Below, in pieces: positions 1 to 9,935 of a stretch of 64,000 nucleotides of DNA. The notes beneath the pieces were generated by a model, which was not told the DNA's origin, searched no databases, and saw only the letters and a list, made by a program, of their open reading frames with translations. This DNA comes from Pseudomonas putida. Its GTDB lineage: Bacteria; Pseudomonadota; Gammaproteobacteria; Pseudomonadales; Pseudomonadaceae. Where the stretch lies: positions 1,736,001-1,800,000 of the forward strand of contig NZ_MINI01000028.1 of NCBI RefSeq assembly GCF_002906855.1, read 5' to 3'. The first letter of the stretch is position 1, and each line of letters begins with the position of its first letter. A program made the translations under genes and the position numbers.

Positions 1-1514
1 GCTCGGCTCCAGCACCATGGCGCCGGTGGGAAAGCGGTAGCCCAGCGCCAGGCTGCTGCCGGCCAGGGTGCCGTGGCTGTCGCCCTTGGCCGTACCCAGG
101 CCGCCGCCGAGTTCGCGCTTGCTCGAATAGTCGAGCAAGCCGGCGCTGGCATCGGCGTTGATGAACAGACCTTGCTCCAGGCCATTCGGCGCGAAGCGCG
201 CCCCCAGGCTGAGGAAGGTCAGGTCGGTGTCCGCCTCGCCACCGGCGCCGCCTACATTGCCATTGCTGTAGCCGAACCCTGCATGGGCGCTGAGCTGCTC
301 GGAGAAGCGCTGAGTCATGCCGACCATCAGGCCCTGGCTGTGCTCGTTGCTGCTGGCGGCGTGGGAAGAACCATCGGTACCCAGGTAGCCGGCCAGGGCG
401 GTGCTCCACAGGCGCGACTGGCCGACCTTGAGGTCGCTGCCATCGGCAAAGGGCGCGGCCGCACGGTCGATCATCGCCCCCTGGCGCAGCAGGAAGCTGG
501 CGGCGTCGGCATGCACCTGGCCACCCACGGTCGACTCGACGCCACCCAGCGTGCCGGCGTCGATGGCCGACTGCAGGTAGTAGTTGTAGGCGGTGTAGCT
601 GCCCGAGAGCGAGGTGTCCTGCAGTTGGCGTAGCAACTGCGCCCCCGCCGCGTCGTTGCCCAGCAGGCCGGCTTCGCCGGGCAGCGTGCCGTAGCGCACC
701 ATCTTGCCGCGCAGCACGTAGATGGTTTCCTGCGACAGCCCAGGCCCTGTTTCAGGTAATTGTCCATGGTCCCGTATTCGGCGGTGAGCTCATCCAGGCC
801 AGCCTGCAGATAGCTGGCTTCGACCCCGAGCAGCGGCGCGTAGATCGCGGCCATGCTCGCTGGCATGGCGGCCAGCGTCGCGGCCACACGGGCGGCGGTA
901 TAGTCGTTGGTGGCCAGGTAGTTGCTCATGATAGTGGCGTCGTCGACCCCGGCGATGCTCAGCAGCACGGCGGCGGTCCAGCCGGTGCGGTCCTTGCCGG
1001 CGGTGCAGTGGAACAGCGCGGCACCGTCGGCGCTGGCCAGTTCGTTGAACAGTACGCTGAACTGCCCACGCATGCCGGCATCGCTGACGAAGGCGCGGTT
1101 GGTGTCCTGCATCATCGCCCGCGCCTGGGCGGCGCTGCTGAACGACATGCTGGTGATGTTCGAACCCGACGTGGTGCTGCCGATGATGTCGATGTTGGTG
1201 TAGCTGGCGCCGGCTGGCAGGGTGTCGGGGGTGCTGGCGATTTCGCTGGGGGTGCGCAGGTCGTAGACATCGCTGATGCCCAGGCTGTTGAGGATGGCGA
1301 GGTCGGCCGCCGTCGGCGTCAGGGCGTTGGAGCGGTAGAACACCCCGCCACGCATCACCCCATCGTGGCTGGTGGTGTAGGCGCTGGTGGTGCCGGCGAT
1401 GTCGCGGAAGTTATCCATGCCGGCCAGGCGCGGGGCGTCGAGCGCGTCGGCGGCATGGGCGGTGGAAATGGCCAGGGCCAGCAGGGACACGGAGCAGAAT
1501 AGACGTTGCAACAC
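1..1514 (-). pseudogene. tyrosine phosphatase-autotransporter fusion, frameshifted, 3' end outside window
   Basis: The N-terminus has a signal peptide (about residues 1-21) followed by a Y_phosphatase3-type protein tyrosine/serine phosphatase domain with the P-loop HCTAGKDRTG (Cys170, Arg176). The frame breaks at the C-run 739-741: one extra base restores LKQGLGLSQET and a continuous frame to the left edge. That continuation reads like an autotransporter beta-barrel (alternating aromatic strands, FGYSNGNVGG, ALGYRF). As written, the phosphatase frame runs into an Arg/Cys-rich nonsense tail ending at 471. Fusion of a secreted phosphatase to an autotransporter barrel suggests surface display. 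The break is at a short homopolymer, so a sequencing error is as likely as a real mutation. Confidence 0.75.
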
Positions 1515-1650
1515 GGAAGTAGCCTCGATCAGGTGCGTTGGGCTGGCTACTGTCCGTGGGCAAGATGAAACTGGATGTTACAAGTTTCCGCGCAACGCAA
1601 ATGGCTGCGCGTTCTGTCTGCTGCGTGCGTTTTTCGTCTCTGTGGGCCGG

Positions 1651-2697
1651 TCAGAGGTGATCGGCATCCACAACTGCCTTGGCGAATGCCTGCGGGGCCT
1701 CTTGTGGCAGGTTGTGGCCAACACCGCCAGTGATCAGTCGGTACTCGTACTTGCCAGTGAAACGCTGTGCGTAGGCCTCGGCTGGCGGGTGCGGCGCGCC
1801 ATTGGCGTCACCTTCGAGGGTGATGGTTGGCACACCGATGCTGGGCAGCTTGGCCAGCCTGGCTTCCAGTGGGTCGTACTGGGTTTCGCCCTGGGCCAGG
1901 CCCAGGCGCCAGCGGTAGTTGTGCACGGTGATGGCGACCTGGTCCGGGTTGTCCAGCGCCTTGGCGCTGCGCTCGAAGGTGGCGTTGTCGAAGCCCCACT
2001 TGGGTGATGCGGTCTGCCAGATCAGTTTGGCGAAATCATGGCGGTTCTTCTCGTAGCCGGCCTGGCCGCGCTCTGTAGCGAAGTAGTACTGGTACCACCA
2101 CTGCAGCTCCGCGCTCGGCGGCAACGGCGCCTTGGCAGCTTCCTGGCTGCTGATCAGATAACCGCTGACCGAGACCAGTGCCTTGACCCGCTCGGGCCAC
2201 AGCGCCGCCACGATATCGGCAGTGCGCGCGCCCCAGTCGAAGCCGGCCAGCACCGTGTGCTTGACCTGCAGTGCATCCATGAAGGCGATCACGTCGCTGG
2301 CCAACGCCGAGGGTTGGCCGTTGCGTGGCGTGTCAGGCGAGAGGAAGCGCGTTTCGCCGTAGCCGCGCAAGTAAGGCACCAGTACCCGATAGCCCTTGGC
2401 GGCGAGGGCTGGGGCGACGTCCTGGAAGCTGTGGATGTCGTAGGGCCAGCCGTGCAGCAGGATCACCACCGGCCCGTCGGCCGGGCCTTGCTCAACGTAG
2501 GCGACGTCGAGGACGCCAGCCTTTATGTGTTTCAGCGGGCCGAAAGTGTCGCTTGCCTCGACGGCAGGTTGCGCTTGCACCGCCTGCGTGGTGGCGGCTG
2601 CCGATACGGCCAGTGGCAGCAGGGCGCAGGCAAACAGGATGGAACGGCTGAAACGACGGGGGGCGGTCGATGCGACGGGTATGTGGCGAGCTTGCAT
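1651..2697 (-). CDS. exported alpha/beta hydrolase, epoxide hydrolase-like
   Basis: 348 aa. A cleavable signal peptide covers about residues 18-42. The alpha/beta hydrolase fold shows HGWP (82-85, oxyanion region), the nucleophile elbow GFDWG with Asp154, and a C-terminal GVGHNLP His. An Asp nucleophile with HGWP is typical of epoxide hydrolases and haloalkane dehalogenases; the substrate cannot be told. I start at 2697 because AAGGAG lies 8-9 bases upstream; a longer frame to 2745 has no comparable site. It is transcribed alone, convergent with nothing. Confidence 0.85.
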   Translation of the reverse strand: MQARHIPVASTAPRRFSRSILFACALLPLAVSAAATTQAVQAQPAVEASDTFGPLKHIKAGVLDVAYVEQGPADGPVVILLHGWPYDIHSFQDVAPALAAKGYRVLVPYLRGYGETRFLSPDTPRNGQPSALASDVIAFMDALQVKHTVLAGFDWGARTADIVAALWPERVKALVSVSGYLISSQEAAKAPLPPSAELQWWYQYYFATERGQAGYEKNRHDFAKLIWQTASPKWGFDNATFERSAKALDNPDQVAITVHNYRWRLGLAQGETQYDPLEARLAKLPSIGVPTITLEGDANGAPHPPAEAYAQRFTGKYEYRLITGGVGHNLPQEAPQAFAKAVVDADHL

Positions 2698-2812
2698 TGG
2701 GGCGTCTCCTTGGCTTGGCCATCGGCGCTGCGGGATGCAAGTCATTCAAGACGATCGCTGTATCGAGGATGTGTCGATTGCAGCTGCGGTGAGCGTTCTT
2801 GTGTATCCGGTC

Positions 2813-3388
2813 TCAGTTTGTACACATTGAGATACAGGCGCATAGGTCGGCGCTGTCCAGAATCTGTGCGTAATCGAGTGCCAGGTTGCTCAACGACATT
2901 GCATGCACATCCTCGGCAAGCCAGAGCCGACCTTGCAGGTCATGCTGGTCGAAGGTGAAGCAGGCGTCTGCCGCTACTACCACGGTGAAACCGAGATTGC
3001 CTGCCGAGCGCGCCGTGGATTCCACCGAATTGTTGGTGATCACACCCGCGATCACCAGCTCGCTGATACCGCGATTGTGCAGCCAGCGCTCCAGCCCCGA
3101 GTTGGCGAAGGCATCCGGCACATGCTTGTCGAACACGGTTTCGCTGGCCAGCGGCGTGAAGGCCGGCTGGAATTCGCAGCCCGCCTGGCCTGGCCAGAAC
3201 ACCGAAGTGGGCGAGCGGGATACGTGCCGTACGTGCACGACCGGTCGCCCGCCCAGGCGCCATGCCGCCAGCAGTTCGCCCATGCGCAATTCGGCCTCGG
3301 GATTGTTGCGCCGGCCCAGGCGAGGGTGGTGGATGCCGACTTGCAGGTCGATCAGCAGCAGGGCAGCGTTGGCGGCGAGCGCGGTCAT
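2813..3388 (-). CDS. isochorismatase-family hydrolase with Ser in place of the catalytic Cys
   Basis: 191 aa, standard length for cysteine hydrolases of the isochorismatase superfamily. Asp14 (LLIDLQ) and Lys88 (FDKHVPDAF) match two triad positions. The third, usually Cys in GxxTNxCVExTAR, is Ser121 in GVITNNSVESTAR. In this superfamily, true isochorismatases such as PhzD also lack the Cys, so the protein may hydrolyse a vinyl ether rather than an amide, or be inactive. The start has GGAC/aaggacc-like sequence upstream. It lies alone between the hydrolase and a small membrane-protein gene on the other strand. Confidence 0.85.
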   Translation of the reverse strand: MTALAANAALLLIDLQVGIHHPRLGRRNNPEAELRMGELLAAWRLGGRPVVHVRHVSRSPTSVFWPGQAGCEFQPAFTPLASETVFDKHVPDAFANSGLERWLHNRGISELVIAGVITNNSVESTARSAGNLGFTVVVAADACFTFDQHDLQGRLWLAEDVHAMSLSNLALDYAQILDSADLCACISMCTN

Positions 3389-3552
3389 GGAGGGGTCCTT
3401 GTCTGGGAGCGTTGTAAGCTAGCACAGGTGCCAGGTTTTGCTCCGGGCCGCATCATCTGATCCGCTTTTTTTCTTCGAACCTGAATCTGTAACCGTATCA
3501 GCCTGATGCCGACAATGCTCTTCATCCCTGCTATCACACTGAAGAGGTTCCG

Positions 3553-3636
3553 ATGGGCAAGCTCGCGCTGTTTCTGGGTGGCTTTCTGCTGTTGACCATT
3601 CTGATTGGCCTGTTGGGCACCATTCCGCCAAGCTGA
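3553..3636 (+). CDS. 27-residue single-span membrane peptide
   Basis: ATG follows GAAGAGGTTCCG, an acceptable ribosome binding site. The peptide begins MGKLALFLGGFLLL and ends GTIPPS; nearly the whole length is one hydrophobic helix. Function unknown. The size is below usual gene-calling cut-offs, so it may be missed in standard annotation. Support is the binding site plus a clean transmembrane composition; comparative conservation was not checked. Confidence 0.5.
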   Translation: MGKLALFLGGFLLLTILIGLLGTIPPS

Positions 3637-3866
3637 TTCTCCCCACGCCCTCCGGCCCGTCTACCTCGCGAGATGGGCCAGATTGCTGCCAGATCCTGGC
3701 AGTCTCCCTCGGCCGTACCGCTGGACCAGTGGTAGGTGCAAGTCGTTCTCAAGTGTAAAAGCCTCGTGTAGTCTCCCGCTGCGTCATAATGGGTCGTATA
3801 TAGCGCACCCAGTCTTTTGCCTTGGGAGTCAGTACATAGATGGAATGCAAGAAGGGCACTTCAGCC

Positions 3867-4034
3867 ATGCTGGAGTGGCGTAGCCGTTTTCTCAGCGAAG
3901 GCATCCTCGAAGAGGATCAATACGATCAGGCGCTGCGCTGTGCCGAGTCCCTGGAACAGTCCGGGGAGATCAGCGCGCAGGAGTGGATCGAGCTGGTCAA
4001 GGCGGCGAATATCGCGCTGCTGAGCGTGCGATAA
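3867..4034 (+). CDS. small conserved-looking hypothetical protein
   Basis: 55 aa from ATG 3867 (MLEWRSRFLSEG); a 64-aa form from ATG 3840 is possible. The shorter form is preferred because AGAAGGG precedes it at about 10-11 bases, while 3840 has no clear site. The sequence is acidic and helical (EEDQYDQALRCAESLEQSGEISAQEWIELVKAAN). No family recognised. Codon use looks like the surrounding core genes. Confidence 0.6.
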   Translation: MLEWRSRFLSEGILEEDQYDQALRCAESLEQSGEISAQEWIELVKAANIALLSVR

Positions 4035-4150
4035 GTCCTTCATTGCTCGGGGAAATCTGTCCACAAAAAACGTGGGTAGGTCTGTGGATAAGATTCTGTA
4101 AGCCAGGCAAATTGCGGGTTCTGTTAAATTGAGCAGAATTTGAACAGCCT

Positions 4151-5071
4151 TCAGCCGGCCCTTTCAGAGGCGGCTTCACCCGCCTGGCGCAAGGCCAGCA
4201 GCAACTCGCGCACCCGGGCGGGCAGCTCGCCGGAGGGGTACACCGCGTGCATCTGCGGGTCCTGGCCAGTGCTTGAGGTCAGCCGGTAATCCGCGCACAC
4301 CCTCACAAGGCGTCCCGCCTTCACCTGTGCTTCTGCCACCCAATCGGCTAGGCGTGCGATACCGGCACCGGCGAGGGTGCTGTGATAAACCGCATCGCCA
4401 GAACCCAGGCGCAAGCGTGGGTGCGGGCGTAGGCTGGTGATCTGGCCGTCGCAGCAGAAGTGCCAGGCCTTGAGGATGCGCGGGGCGGTATGCAAGATGA
4501 GGGCGTGCTTGTCCAACTGCTCGGGCCGCTCGGGCATGCCGGCGCGGGCGACATAGGCCGGGCTGGCATACAAGTGTCGGTGGTAGCGCCACAGCGGGTA
4601 ACCAATCAGTTCGCTCGACTGCGCAAAGGCGCCACGGACCACGAAATCGAACTTGCCGTGCAATGGGTCGAGGGCTGCGTCGCTGTATTGCACGTCGAGG
4701 GTTACTTGCGGGTGGCGCTGGCCGAAGTTGGCCAGCACACCCGGTAAAACATGCTCGCCGAGCAGTTGCGGCGCAGCAAAGCGCACCCAGCCTTGCGCGC
4801 TGCCGGTAAGCGCGGCCAGTTCATCGACCGCGTCGCGTTGCACATCCAGCAAGCGTTCGGCGTGAGGCAGCAGGCGCTCACCGGCTTCGGTGAGGGACAC
4901 AGCGTTGGCGTTACGGTTGAGTAGCTTGCAGCCGCTGTTGTCTTCCAGGGTTTGCACCGCCCGTGTCACCGCGCTGGGCGAGCGACCCAGCGCGCGTGCG
5001 GCGGCGACGAAGCTGCGCTTGTGCGCAACACTGACGAACGCCTGGATTTCGCGCAGCATGTCCAATGCCAT
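4151..5071 (-). CDS. LysR-family transcriptional regulator
   Basis: 306 aa with an N-terminal winged helix-turn-helix (AFVSVAHKRSFVAAARALGRSPSAV) and a C-terminal substrate-binding domain. Start at 5071 chosen for AAGGAG seven bases upstream. It is divergent from the TauE-type exporter at 5171, with about 100 bases between the starts, so it probably controls that exporter as is usual for LysR regulators. The effector is unknown. Confidence 0.9.
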   Translation of the reverse strand: MALDMLREIQAFVSVAHKRSFVAAARALGRSPSAVTRAVQTLEDNSGCKLLNRNANAVSLTEAGERLLPHAERLLDVQRDAVDELAALTGSAQGWVRFAAPQLLGEHVLPGVLANFGQRHPQVTLDVQYSDAALDPLHGKFDFVVRGAFAQSSELIGYPLWRYHRHLYASPAYVARAGMPERPEQLDKHALILHTAPRILKAWHFCCDGQITSLRPHPRLRLGSGDAVYHSTLAGAGIARLADWVAEAQVKAGRLVRVCADYRLTSSTGQDPQMHAVYPSGELPARVRELLLALRQAGEAASERAG

Positions 5072-5170
5072 GGAAGGCTCCTTGTTGCAGTTTTCGCAAT
5101 ATGGCATTTCAACACAAGCGCGCCGCTTTGATTAGCCTTGCAGTCCGTTTTCACTGCCTGGAACCGCGCC

Positions 5171-5929
5171 ATGATGGATATCGCCGTACTCTCCGTGTTT
5201 GCTTTTGCTGCTGGCCTGATCGATGCCGCTGTCGGCGGAGGCGGCCTGATTCAGATCCCGGCGCTGTTCAACGTGTTGCCCACTGCGCAGCCGGCAGCGT
5301 TGCTGGGCAGCAACAAGCTGGCTTCAGTGTGCGGCACGGCCTTTGCCGCTCGCTCGTTCATTCGCAAGGTGACCCTGGACTGGGGCTTGATCGTGCCGGC
5401 GGCGCTCAGCGCCTTTGTCATGTCGTTCGCCGGGGCAGCCACGGTTTCGCTGGTGCCGCCCAGCGTGATGCGCCCGGCGGTGCTGGTGCTGATCGTGCTG
5501 ATGGCGATCTACACCTTCTGCAAGAAGGACTTCGGCACCTTGCACAAGCCGGCGAAGATCGGCCGTCGGGAGCAGTGCCTGGCGGTGCTGATCGGGGGGG
5601 CGATCGGCTTCTATGACGGCTTGTTCGGCCCAGGCACCGGCAGCTTCCTGATCTTCCTGTTCATCCGCTTCTTCGCCCTCGACTTCCTGCATGCCTCGGC
5701 GTCGGCGAAGGTGGTCAACATCGCCACCAACCTGGCAGCCCTGGTGTTCTTCGTGCCGTCGGGCAATGTGCTTTACGCCATTGCCCTGCCGATGGCCGCG
5801 TGCAATATCCTCGGCGCACTGACCGGGACCTGGCTGGCGGTGCGCAAGGGCGCAGGCTTCGTGCGCGGGCTGTTCCTGATCTTGCTGTGCGTGCTGATCG
5901 CCAAGCTGTCCTGGGACCTGCTGACCTGA
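5171..5929 (+). CDS. TauE/SafE (YfcA-like) anion exporter family membrane protein
   Basis: 252 aa, about eight hydrophobic segments. The glycine-rich first helix (AAGLIDAAVGGGGLIQIPAL) and the mid-protein GFYDGLFGPGTGSFL repeat are the two signature motifs of the sulfite exporter TauE/SafE family. Inner-membrane protein, substrate unknown (sulfite, sulfoacetate and other organic anions in relatives). Divergent from the LysR gene at 5071. Two ATG codons (5171, 5174) are possible starts. Confidence 0.85.
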   Translation: MMDIAVLSVFAFAAGLIDAAVGGGGLIQIPALFNVLPTAQPAALLGSNKLASVCGTAFAARSFIRKVTLDWGLIVPAALSAFVMSFAGAATVSLVPPSVMRPAVLVLIVLMAIYTFCKKDFGTLHKPAKIGRREQCLAVLIGGAIGFYDGLFGPGTGSFLIFLFIRFFALDFLHASASAKVVNIATNLAALVFFVPSGNVLYAIALPMAACNILGALTGTWLAVRKGAGFVRGLFLILLCVLIAKLSWDLLT

Positions 5930-5930
5930 T

Positions 5931-7334
5931 TCAGATCACCTGGCGCTGTGCCTCGGCCTGTTCGACGCGGTTGCGGCCATGGGCCTTGGCCCGGTACAGC
6001 GCCTGATCGGCGCGTGCCAGCAGTTCGTCCAGGCTGGGCGCGGTTTCGTCCGCGGCGCAGCCGGCCAGGCCAATGCTGACCGTGATCTGCAGGCGCGCAT
6101 CGCCCTGGGCCGTATGCAGGTCCTGCACAGCGCGGCGAAGGCGTTCGGCGGTGAACTTGGCCTGCTCCGGCGGCAAGCCCGGGAGCACCACCACGAACTC
6201 TTCGCCGCCCAGGCGAGCCAGCAGTTCTTCGTCATGCAACTGGTCCTGCAGGGTGCGGGCGAACTGGCGCAGGACCTGGTCGCCCACTGCATGGCCATGG
6301 TGGTCGTTGATCGATTTGAAGTGATCGATGTCGAGCATCATCAAGGTCAGCGGCAGTGCATGCTGCTGGCGGCTGTCAAGCAGGGCATTGGCTTGGCGGG
6401 TAAAGGCACTGCGGCTGAGCAGGCCGGTGAGGTGGTCGATGGTGGCCTGGCGTGCCAGGCGCGCCAGCAGGCTGCGATTGGCCTGGCTGACACAGGCGAC
6501 CACCAGCGGGCCGAGGACCAGCATGGCGATACCCAGGCGTGCCGACATCAGTGTGGTGACCCCGGGTTCGCTCTGCGGCACGCTGAAATGCATGAGGTTC
6601 TGCGCCACTGCGACGATCAGCGTGCTGCCGGCGATGAGTGCCAGCAACGACACCAGGAAGGGTGAGTACGTCCAGGCACACCACAACAGCGCGGCAATCG
6701 GAAAGGCGATGGCGCCTGGCCCACCAAAGGCAATGCTGAAGGCTATTGAGGCCAGCAGCACCAGCAAGGGCGCCAGGCGGATTGCCTGGGCGCCGCTGCG
6801 CATCAGTACGCGCGCCGAAGGGGCGGTGAGCAGCACCGGCAACACCAGCACGCTGGTCGAGAACTGTTCGCTGAACCAGGCCTGCCAGGTGGCCTGCAGC
6901 GACTTTTCGAACCACGGTGCGGCCATTACGCAGGCCATGCTGGCCGCCACCACGGCACCCGCCGCGCAGGCACCGAACACACTGAGCACGCCATACGGCG
7001 TGCGCATGCGCCGGTGCGGGCGGGGCAGGCGCGACAGCAGCCACCACACCGTCACCACCACGCCGAGGTTGCACAGGTTGAACCACAGGGCTGGCGCCCA
7101 GGCACTGCCACAGGCCAAGTCGGCCGCGACCATCGCCAGCCACACCAGGATAAAGCCCACGAGACTGGCCTGGCGCGGGTAGCGCAAGAGCACGCCGGCC
7201 AGCACCGCGTTGACTGGCCAGAACAGTGATAACGATTCGATCGGTCGGGCCAGGATCCCGCCGAGGGTCAGGGCAAAGGTCAGCCCGAACAGGGCGATAA
7301 AGGGCAACAGGCGCGATTGTGCTGGAAAAACCAT
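5931..7334 (-). CDS. diguanylate cyclase, MASE1-GGDEF
   Basis: 467 aa from ATG 7334 (a TTG at 7349 is an alternative). The N-terminal half has about eight membrane segments in a MASE1-like sensor (FWPVNAVLAGVLL). The C-terminal half is a GGDEF domain with intact active-site GGEEF (381-385 counting from the TTG), metal-binding LDIDHFKSIND and DHLTGL. The product-inhibition site RxxD is not present (HDEE instead). Predicted to make c-di-GMP at the inner membrane. Stop lies two bases from the TauE stop, convergent. Confidence 0.88.
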   Translation of the reverse strand: MVFPAQSRLLPFIALFGLTFALTLGGILARPIESLSLFWPVNAVLAGVLLRYPRQASLVGFILVWLAMVAADLACGSAWAPALWFNLCNLGVVVTVWWLLSRLPRPHRRMRTPYGVLSVFGACAAGAVVAASMACVMAAPWFEKSLQATWQAWFSEQFSTSVLVLPVLLTAPSARVLMRSGAQAIRLAPLLVLLASIAFSIAFGGPGAIAFPIAALLWCAWTYSPFLVSLLALIAGSTLIVAVAQNLMHFSVPQSEPGVTTLMSARLGIAMLVLGPLVVACVSQANRSLLARLARQATIDHLTGLLSRSAFTRQANALLDSRQQHALPLTLMMLDIDHFKSINDHHGHAVGDQVLRQFARTLQDQLHDEELLARLGGEEFVVVLPGLPPEQAKFTAERLRRAVQDLHTAQGDARLQITVSIGLAGCAADETAPSLDELLARADQALYRAKAHGRNRVEQAEAQRQVI

Positions 7335-7487
7335 AGGCTCGACCGACAAGCGGGAACGAAATCCAGGACAACGGCAATAAGCACCTGGGGCGTTGACGTG
7401 TCAGTGTGTTGGCACCGGGTGCTTGATGTCAATCTGCCGTAATCGTGCAAGTTGATGTCAAATAGCCTCCATTCCTTGCCAGATTGC

Positions 7488-9317
7488 CTAAAGGCCGAAG
7501 AACCAGGGCACCATCAGCACGGTCACCAGCATCACCAGCACGGTAAAGGGCACGCCGATTTTGACGAAGTCGCCAAAGCGGTACTGACCTGGGCCGAGCA
7601 CCAGGGTGTTGACGGGTGAAGACACTGGCGTCATGAACGCCGCCGATGCCGCCAGGGCCACGGTCATGGCGAACGGGTAGGGCGACATCCCCAGTTGCGT
7701 TGCTGTGCTGATCGCCACCGGTGCCATCAGCACCGCGGTGGCGGTGTTGGAAATGAACAGGCCGATGACGGCCGTTACCGTGAACAGGCAGGCCAGCATG
7801 GCCAGAGGCCCGGCGCCGCCCAGCAGGCTGACCAGGCCGCCCACCGCCAGGTCGATGCCGCCGGTTTTCTGCAGCGCCTGGGCGAACGGCAGCATGCCGA
7901 CGATCAGCACCAGGCTCTGCCAGTGAATGGCCCGGTAGGCGCTGTTCATGTCGATGCAGCGCCCGGCGCCCATCAGCAGGCAGCCGATCAGCGCGGCGAT
8001 GACATTGGGTACCGCACCGCTGACCATCAACCCGACCATCACCACCAGGCTGACCAGCGCGTGCGGTGCACGGGTGCGGGCGGGCGCGACCTGATCGATT
8101 TCGGCCGGCAGGCTCAAGACCAGGAAGTCCTTTGGCTGGCTCTGCAGCTGGCGCACGGCCTTCCATGGGCCGACCACCAGCAGGGTATCTGCGAGGCGCA
8201 GTTTTTCTTCCACCAGTTGCTCTTCGATGGCCGCCTGTTCGCGGCGCAGACCGACCACGTTGAGGTCGTAGCGGCTGCGGAAGGCCAGCTCCAGAATGCT
8301 CTTGCCGATCAGCTGCGAGCCTGGCGGCAGTGACACTTCCGCCATGCCCAGGTCCTGGGACTGGTCGATGAAGTAGGCCGCCTTGAAGTGCAGCGGTTCC
8401 AGTTGCATGGTCTGGCACAGGTTACGCAGGTCGTCACGATTGGCGAACAGGTCGAGCAGCAGCACATCGCCCTCGTGCAGGACGGTGCCCGAGTCGGCGG
8501 CGATCACCCGGGTGGTGAACTTGTGCTGGCGTTCGATGCCGATCACGTTGGCGCCGTGCTTTGTACGCAGCTCCAGTTCACCCAGGGTATGGCCGATCAG
8601 TGGCGACTGCGGGCGGATGCGCAGGCGCCGTTCGCGGCCGCTGAGCTTGTAGTCGAGCACCAGGTCGAGCAGCGTGCGCCGGCTCTCGACGCGACCGTCC
8701 TTGCGCACTTCGCCATTGAGCCAGTGGCGCGTCAGCAGCATGTAACCGATGCCCAGCACCAGCACCACCAGGCCGAACGGGGTGAAACTGAAGAAGCTGA
8801 AGCCGGGCTCGCCATGGCGTACCAGCTCGCTGTGCACCACCACGTTGGGAGGGGTGGCCACCAGGCTGAGCATGCCACTGATCAGGCCGGCGAAGCTCAG
8901 CGGCATCATCAGCCGGCTGGGTGACAGCTTCAGGCGTGCGGCAATGCTCAGCACCACCGGGATGAAGATCGCCACCACACCGGTCGAGCTCATCACCGAG
9001 CCCAGCCCGGCCACCGACACCATCAGCAAGACCAGCAGGCGGGCCTCGCTGTTACCGGCCCGTTCGCTCATCCACTCACCGATGCGGTAGGCGATGCCGG
9101 TGCGTACCAGCCCTTCGCCGATCACGAACAGGGCGGCGATCAGCACCACGTTGGGGTCGCTGAAACCGGCCAGGGCCTGTTCCACGGTGAGGATTCCCGA
9201 CAGCGGCAGGGCAAGGATCACCAACAGGGCGACCACGTCCATGCGTGGGCGGTTGATGACGAAGAGCATGACGACGACAGCCAGCAGGCCGAGGACCCAG
9301 AGCAGTTCCTGGTTCAT
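7488..9317 (-). CDS. SLC13-family permease with two RCK_C domains
   Basis: About 609 aa. Two blocks of membrane helices of the divalent anion:Na+ symporter type flank a cytoplasmic insert with two TrkA-C/RCK_C domains (roughly residues 200-370). The repeated [11 protein letters not shown] and [11 protein letters not shown] segments are characteristic. Substrate could be sulfate, dicarboxylates or other anions. The start at ATG 9317 (MNQELLW) is uncertain: AAGGA is 13 bases away, and a GTG at 9338 in frame is possible. Confidence 0.85.
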   Translation of the reverse strand: MNQELLWVLGLLAVVVMLFVINRPRMDVVALLVILALPLSGILTVEQALAGFSDPNVVLIAALFVIGEGLVRTGIAYRIGEWMSERAGNSEARLLVLLMVSVAGLGSVMSSTGVVAIFIPVVLSIAARLKLSPSRLMMPLSFAGLISGMLSLVATPPNVVVHSELVRHGEPGFSFFSFTPFGLVVLVLGIGYMLLTRHWLNGEVRKDGRVESRRTLLDLVLDYKLSGRERRLRIRPQSPLIGHTLGELELRTKHGANVIGIERQHKFTTRVIAADSGTVLHEGDVLLLDLFANRDDLRNLCQTMQLEPLHFKAAYFIDQSQDLGMAEVSLPPGSQLIGKSILELAFRSRYDLNVVGLRREQAAIEEQLVEEKLRLADTLLVVGPWKAVRQLQSQPKDFLVLSLPAEIDQVAPARTRAPHALVSLVVMVGLMVSGAVPNVIAALIGCLLMGAGRCIDMNSAYRAIHWQSLVLIVGMLPFAQALQKTGGIDLAVGGLVSLLGGAGPLAMLACLFTVTAVIGLFISNTATAVLMAPVAISTATQLGMSPYPFAMTVALAASAAFMTPVSSPVNTLVLGPGQYRFGDFVKIGVPFTVLVMLVTVLMVPWFFGL

Positions 9318-9432
9318 GGGGCGGGGGTGTTCCTTCACTCAAGGGGGCACGAAAGACAGTAGCAGTCAGTGTGGCAGCTTGCGGTGAAGGTGGTGTTGAT
9401 GTGCTGCAAGGTTTGCAGCCTTGGCACAAATG

Positions 9433-9459
9433 AAAAGGGCCGCAAGATGCGGCCCTTTT
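9433..9459 (-). terminator. rho-independent terminator
   Basis: An 11-bp perfect stem (AAAAGGGCCGC / GCGGCCCTTTT) with a five-base loop, just after the glycine-zipper gene stop at 9472. The A/T ends make it potentially bidirectional. Confidence 0.85.
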
Positions 9460-9471
9460 CATTGTCATCAC

Positions 9472-9861
9472 TTAGTGACGGCGGTGATGGTGCTTCTTGC
9501 TGCCACCGTTGTCGCCCAGGTGGTTGCCCAGGGCACCACCGGCTGCGCCGCCCAGGCCGGCACCGATGGTGGAGCCATTCTTGCCGCCTACCGCGCCGCC
9601 CAGCAGCGAGCCGCCGGCCGAACCCAGGCCACCGCCGATGGCGGCTTCGGTACGGTTGCCTTTCTTCGCCGCTACCGCACTACCGGCTGCACCGCCGACA
9701 CCGGCGCCGATAGCTGCGCCAGTGCGGCCGCCCATTTGCTGGCCGACAACGTTGCCCAGGACACCACCCAGGCCACCGCCAATGGCGGCAGTACCGTCAC
9801 CGGCGAAAGCGCCCTGGCACAGCAGCAGGCCAAGAGCGAGGGAAGGTAGAGTCAGACGCAT
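9472..9861 (-). CDS. exported glycine-zipper protein
   Basis: 129 aa with signal peptide (cleavage after QGAFA, about residue 20). Most of the mature part is repeating Gly/Ala zipper (GGGLGGVLGNVVGQQMGG, GAAIGAGVGGAAGSA), ending in a basic His-rich tail SKKHHHRRH. Glycine zippers associate in membranes; relatives are envelope proteins of unknown role. Monocistronic with its own terminator. The low-complexity sequence explains the long reading frames on the opposite strand, which are not genes. Confidence 0.8.
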   Translation of the reverse strand: MRLTLPSLALGLLLCQGAFAGDGTAAIGGGLGGVLGNVVGQQMGGRTGAAIGAGVGGAAGSAVAAKKGNRTEAAIGGGLGSAGGSLLGGAVGGKNGSTIGAGLGGAAGGALGNHLGDNGGSKKHHHRRH

Positions 9862-9935
9862 GATTGGAACCTCGAAGGAATCATCAGGTTAAGGCGCCGC
9901 ACGGTTGGGCGGCGGGTCAGGGTAGGGGAGACGCT

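Noticed and set aside
73..633. Plus-strand frame of 186 codons at the left edge
   Set aside because: It is the opposite strand of the barrel part of the phosphatase fusion and reads as low-complexity.
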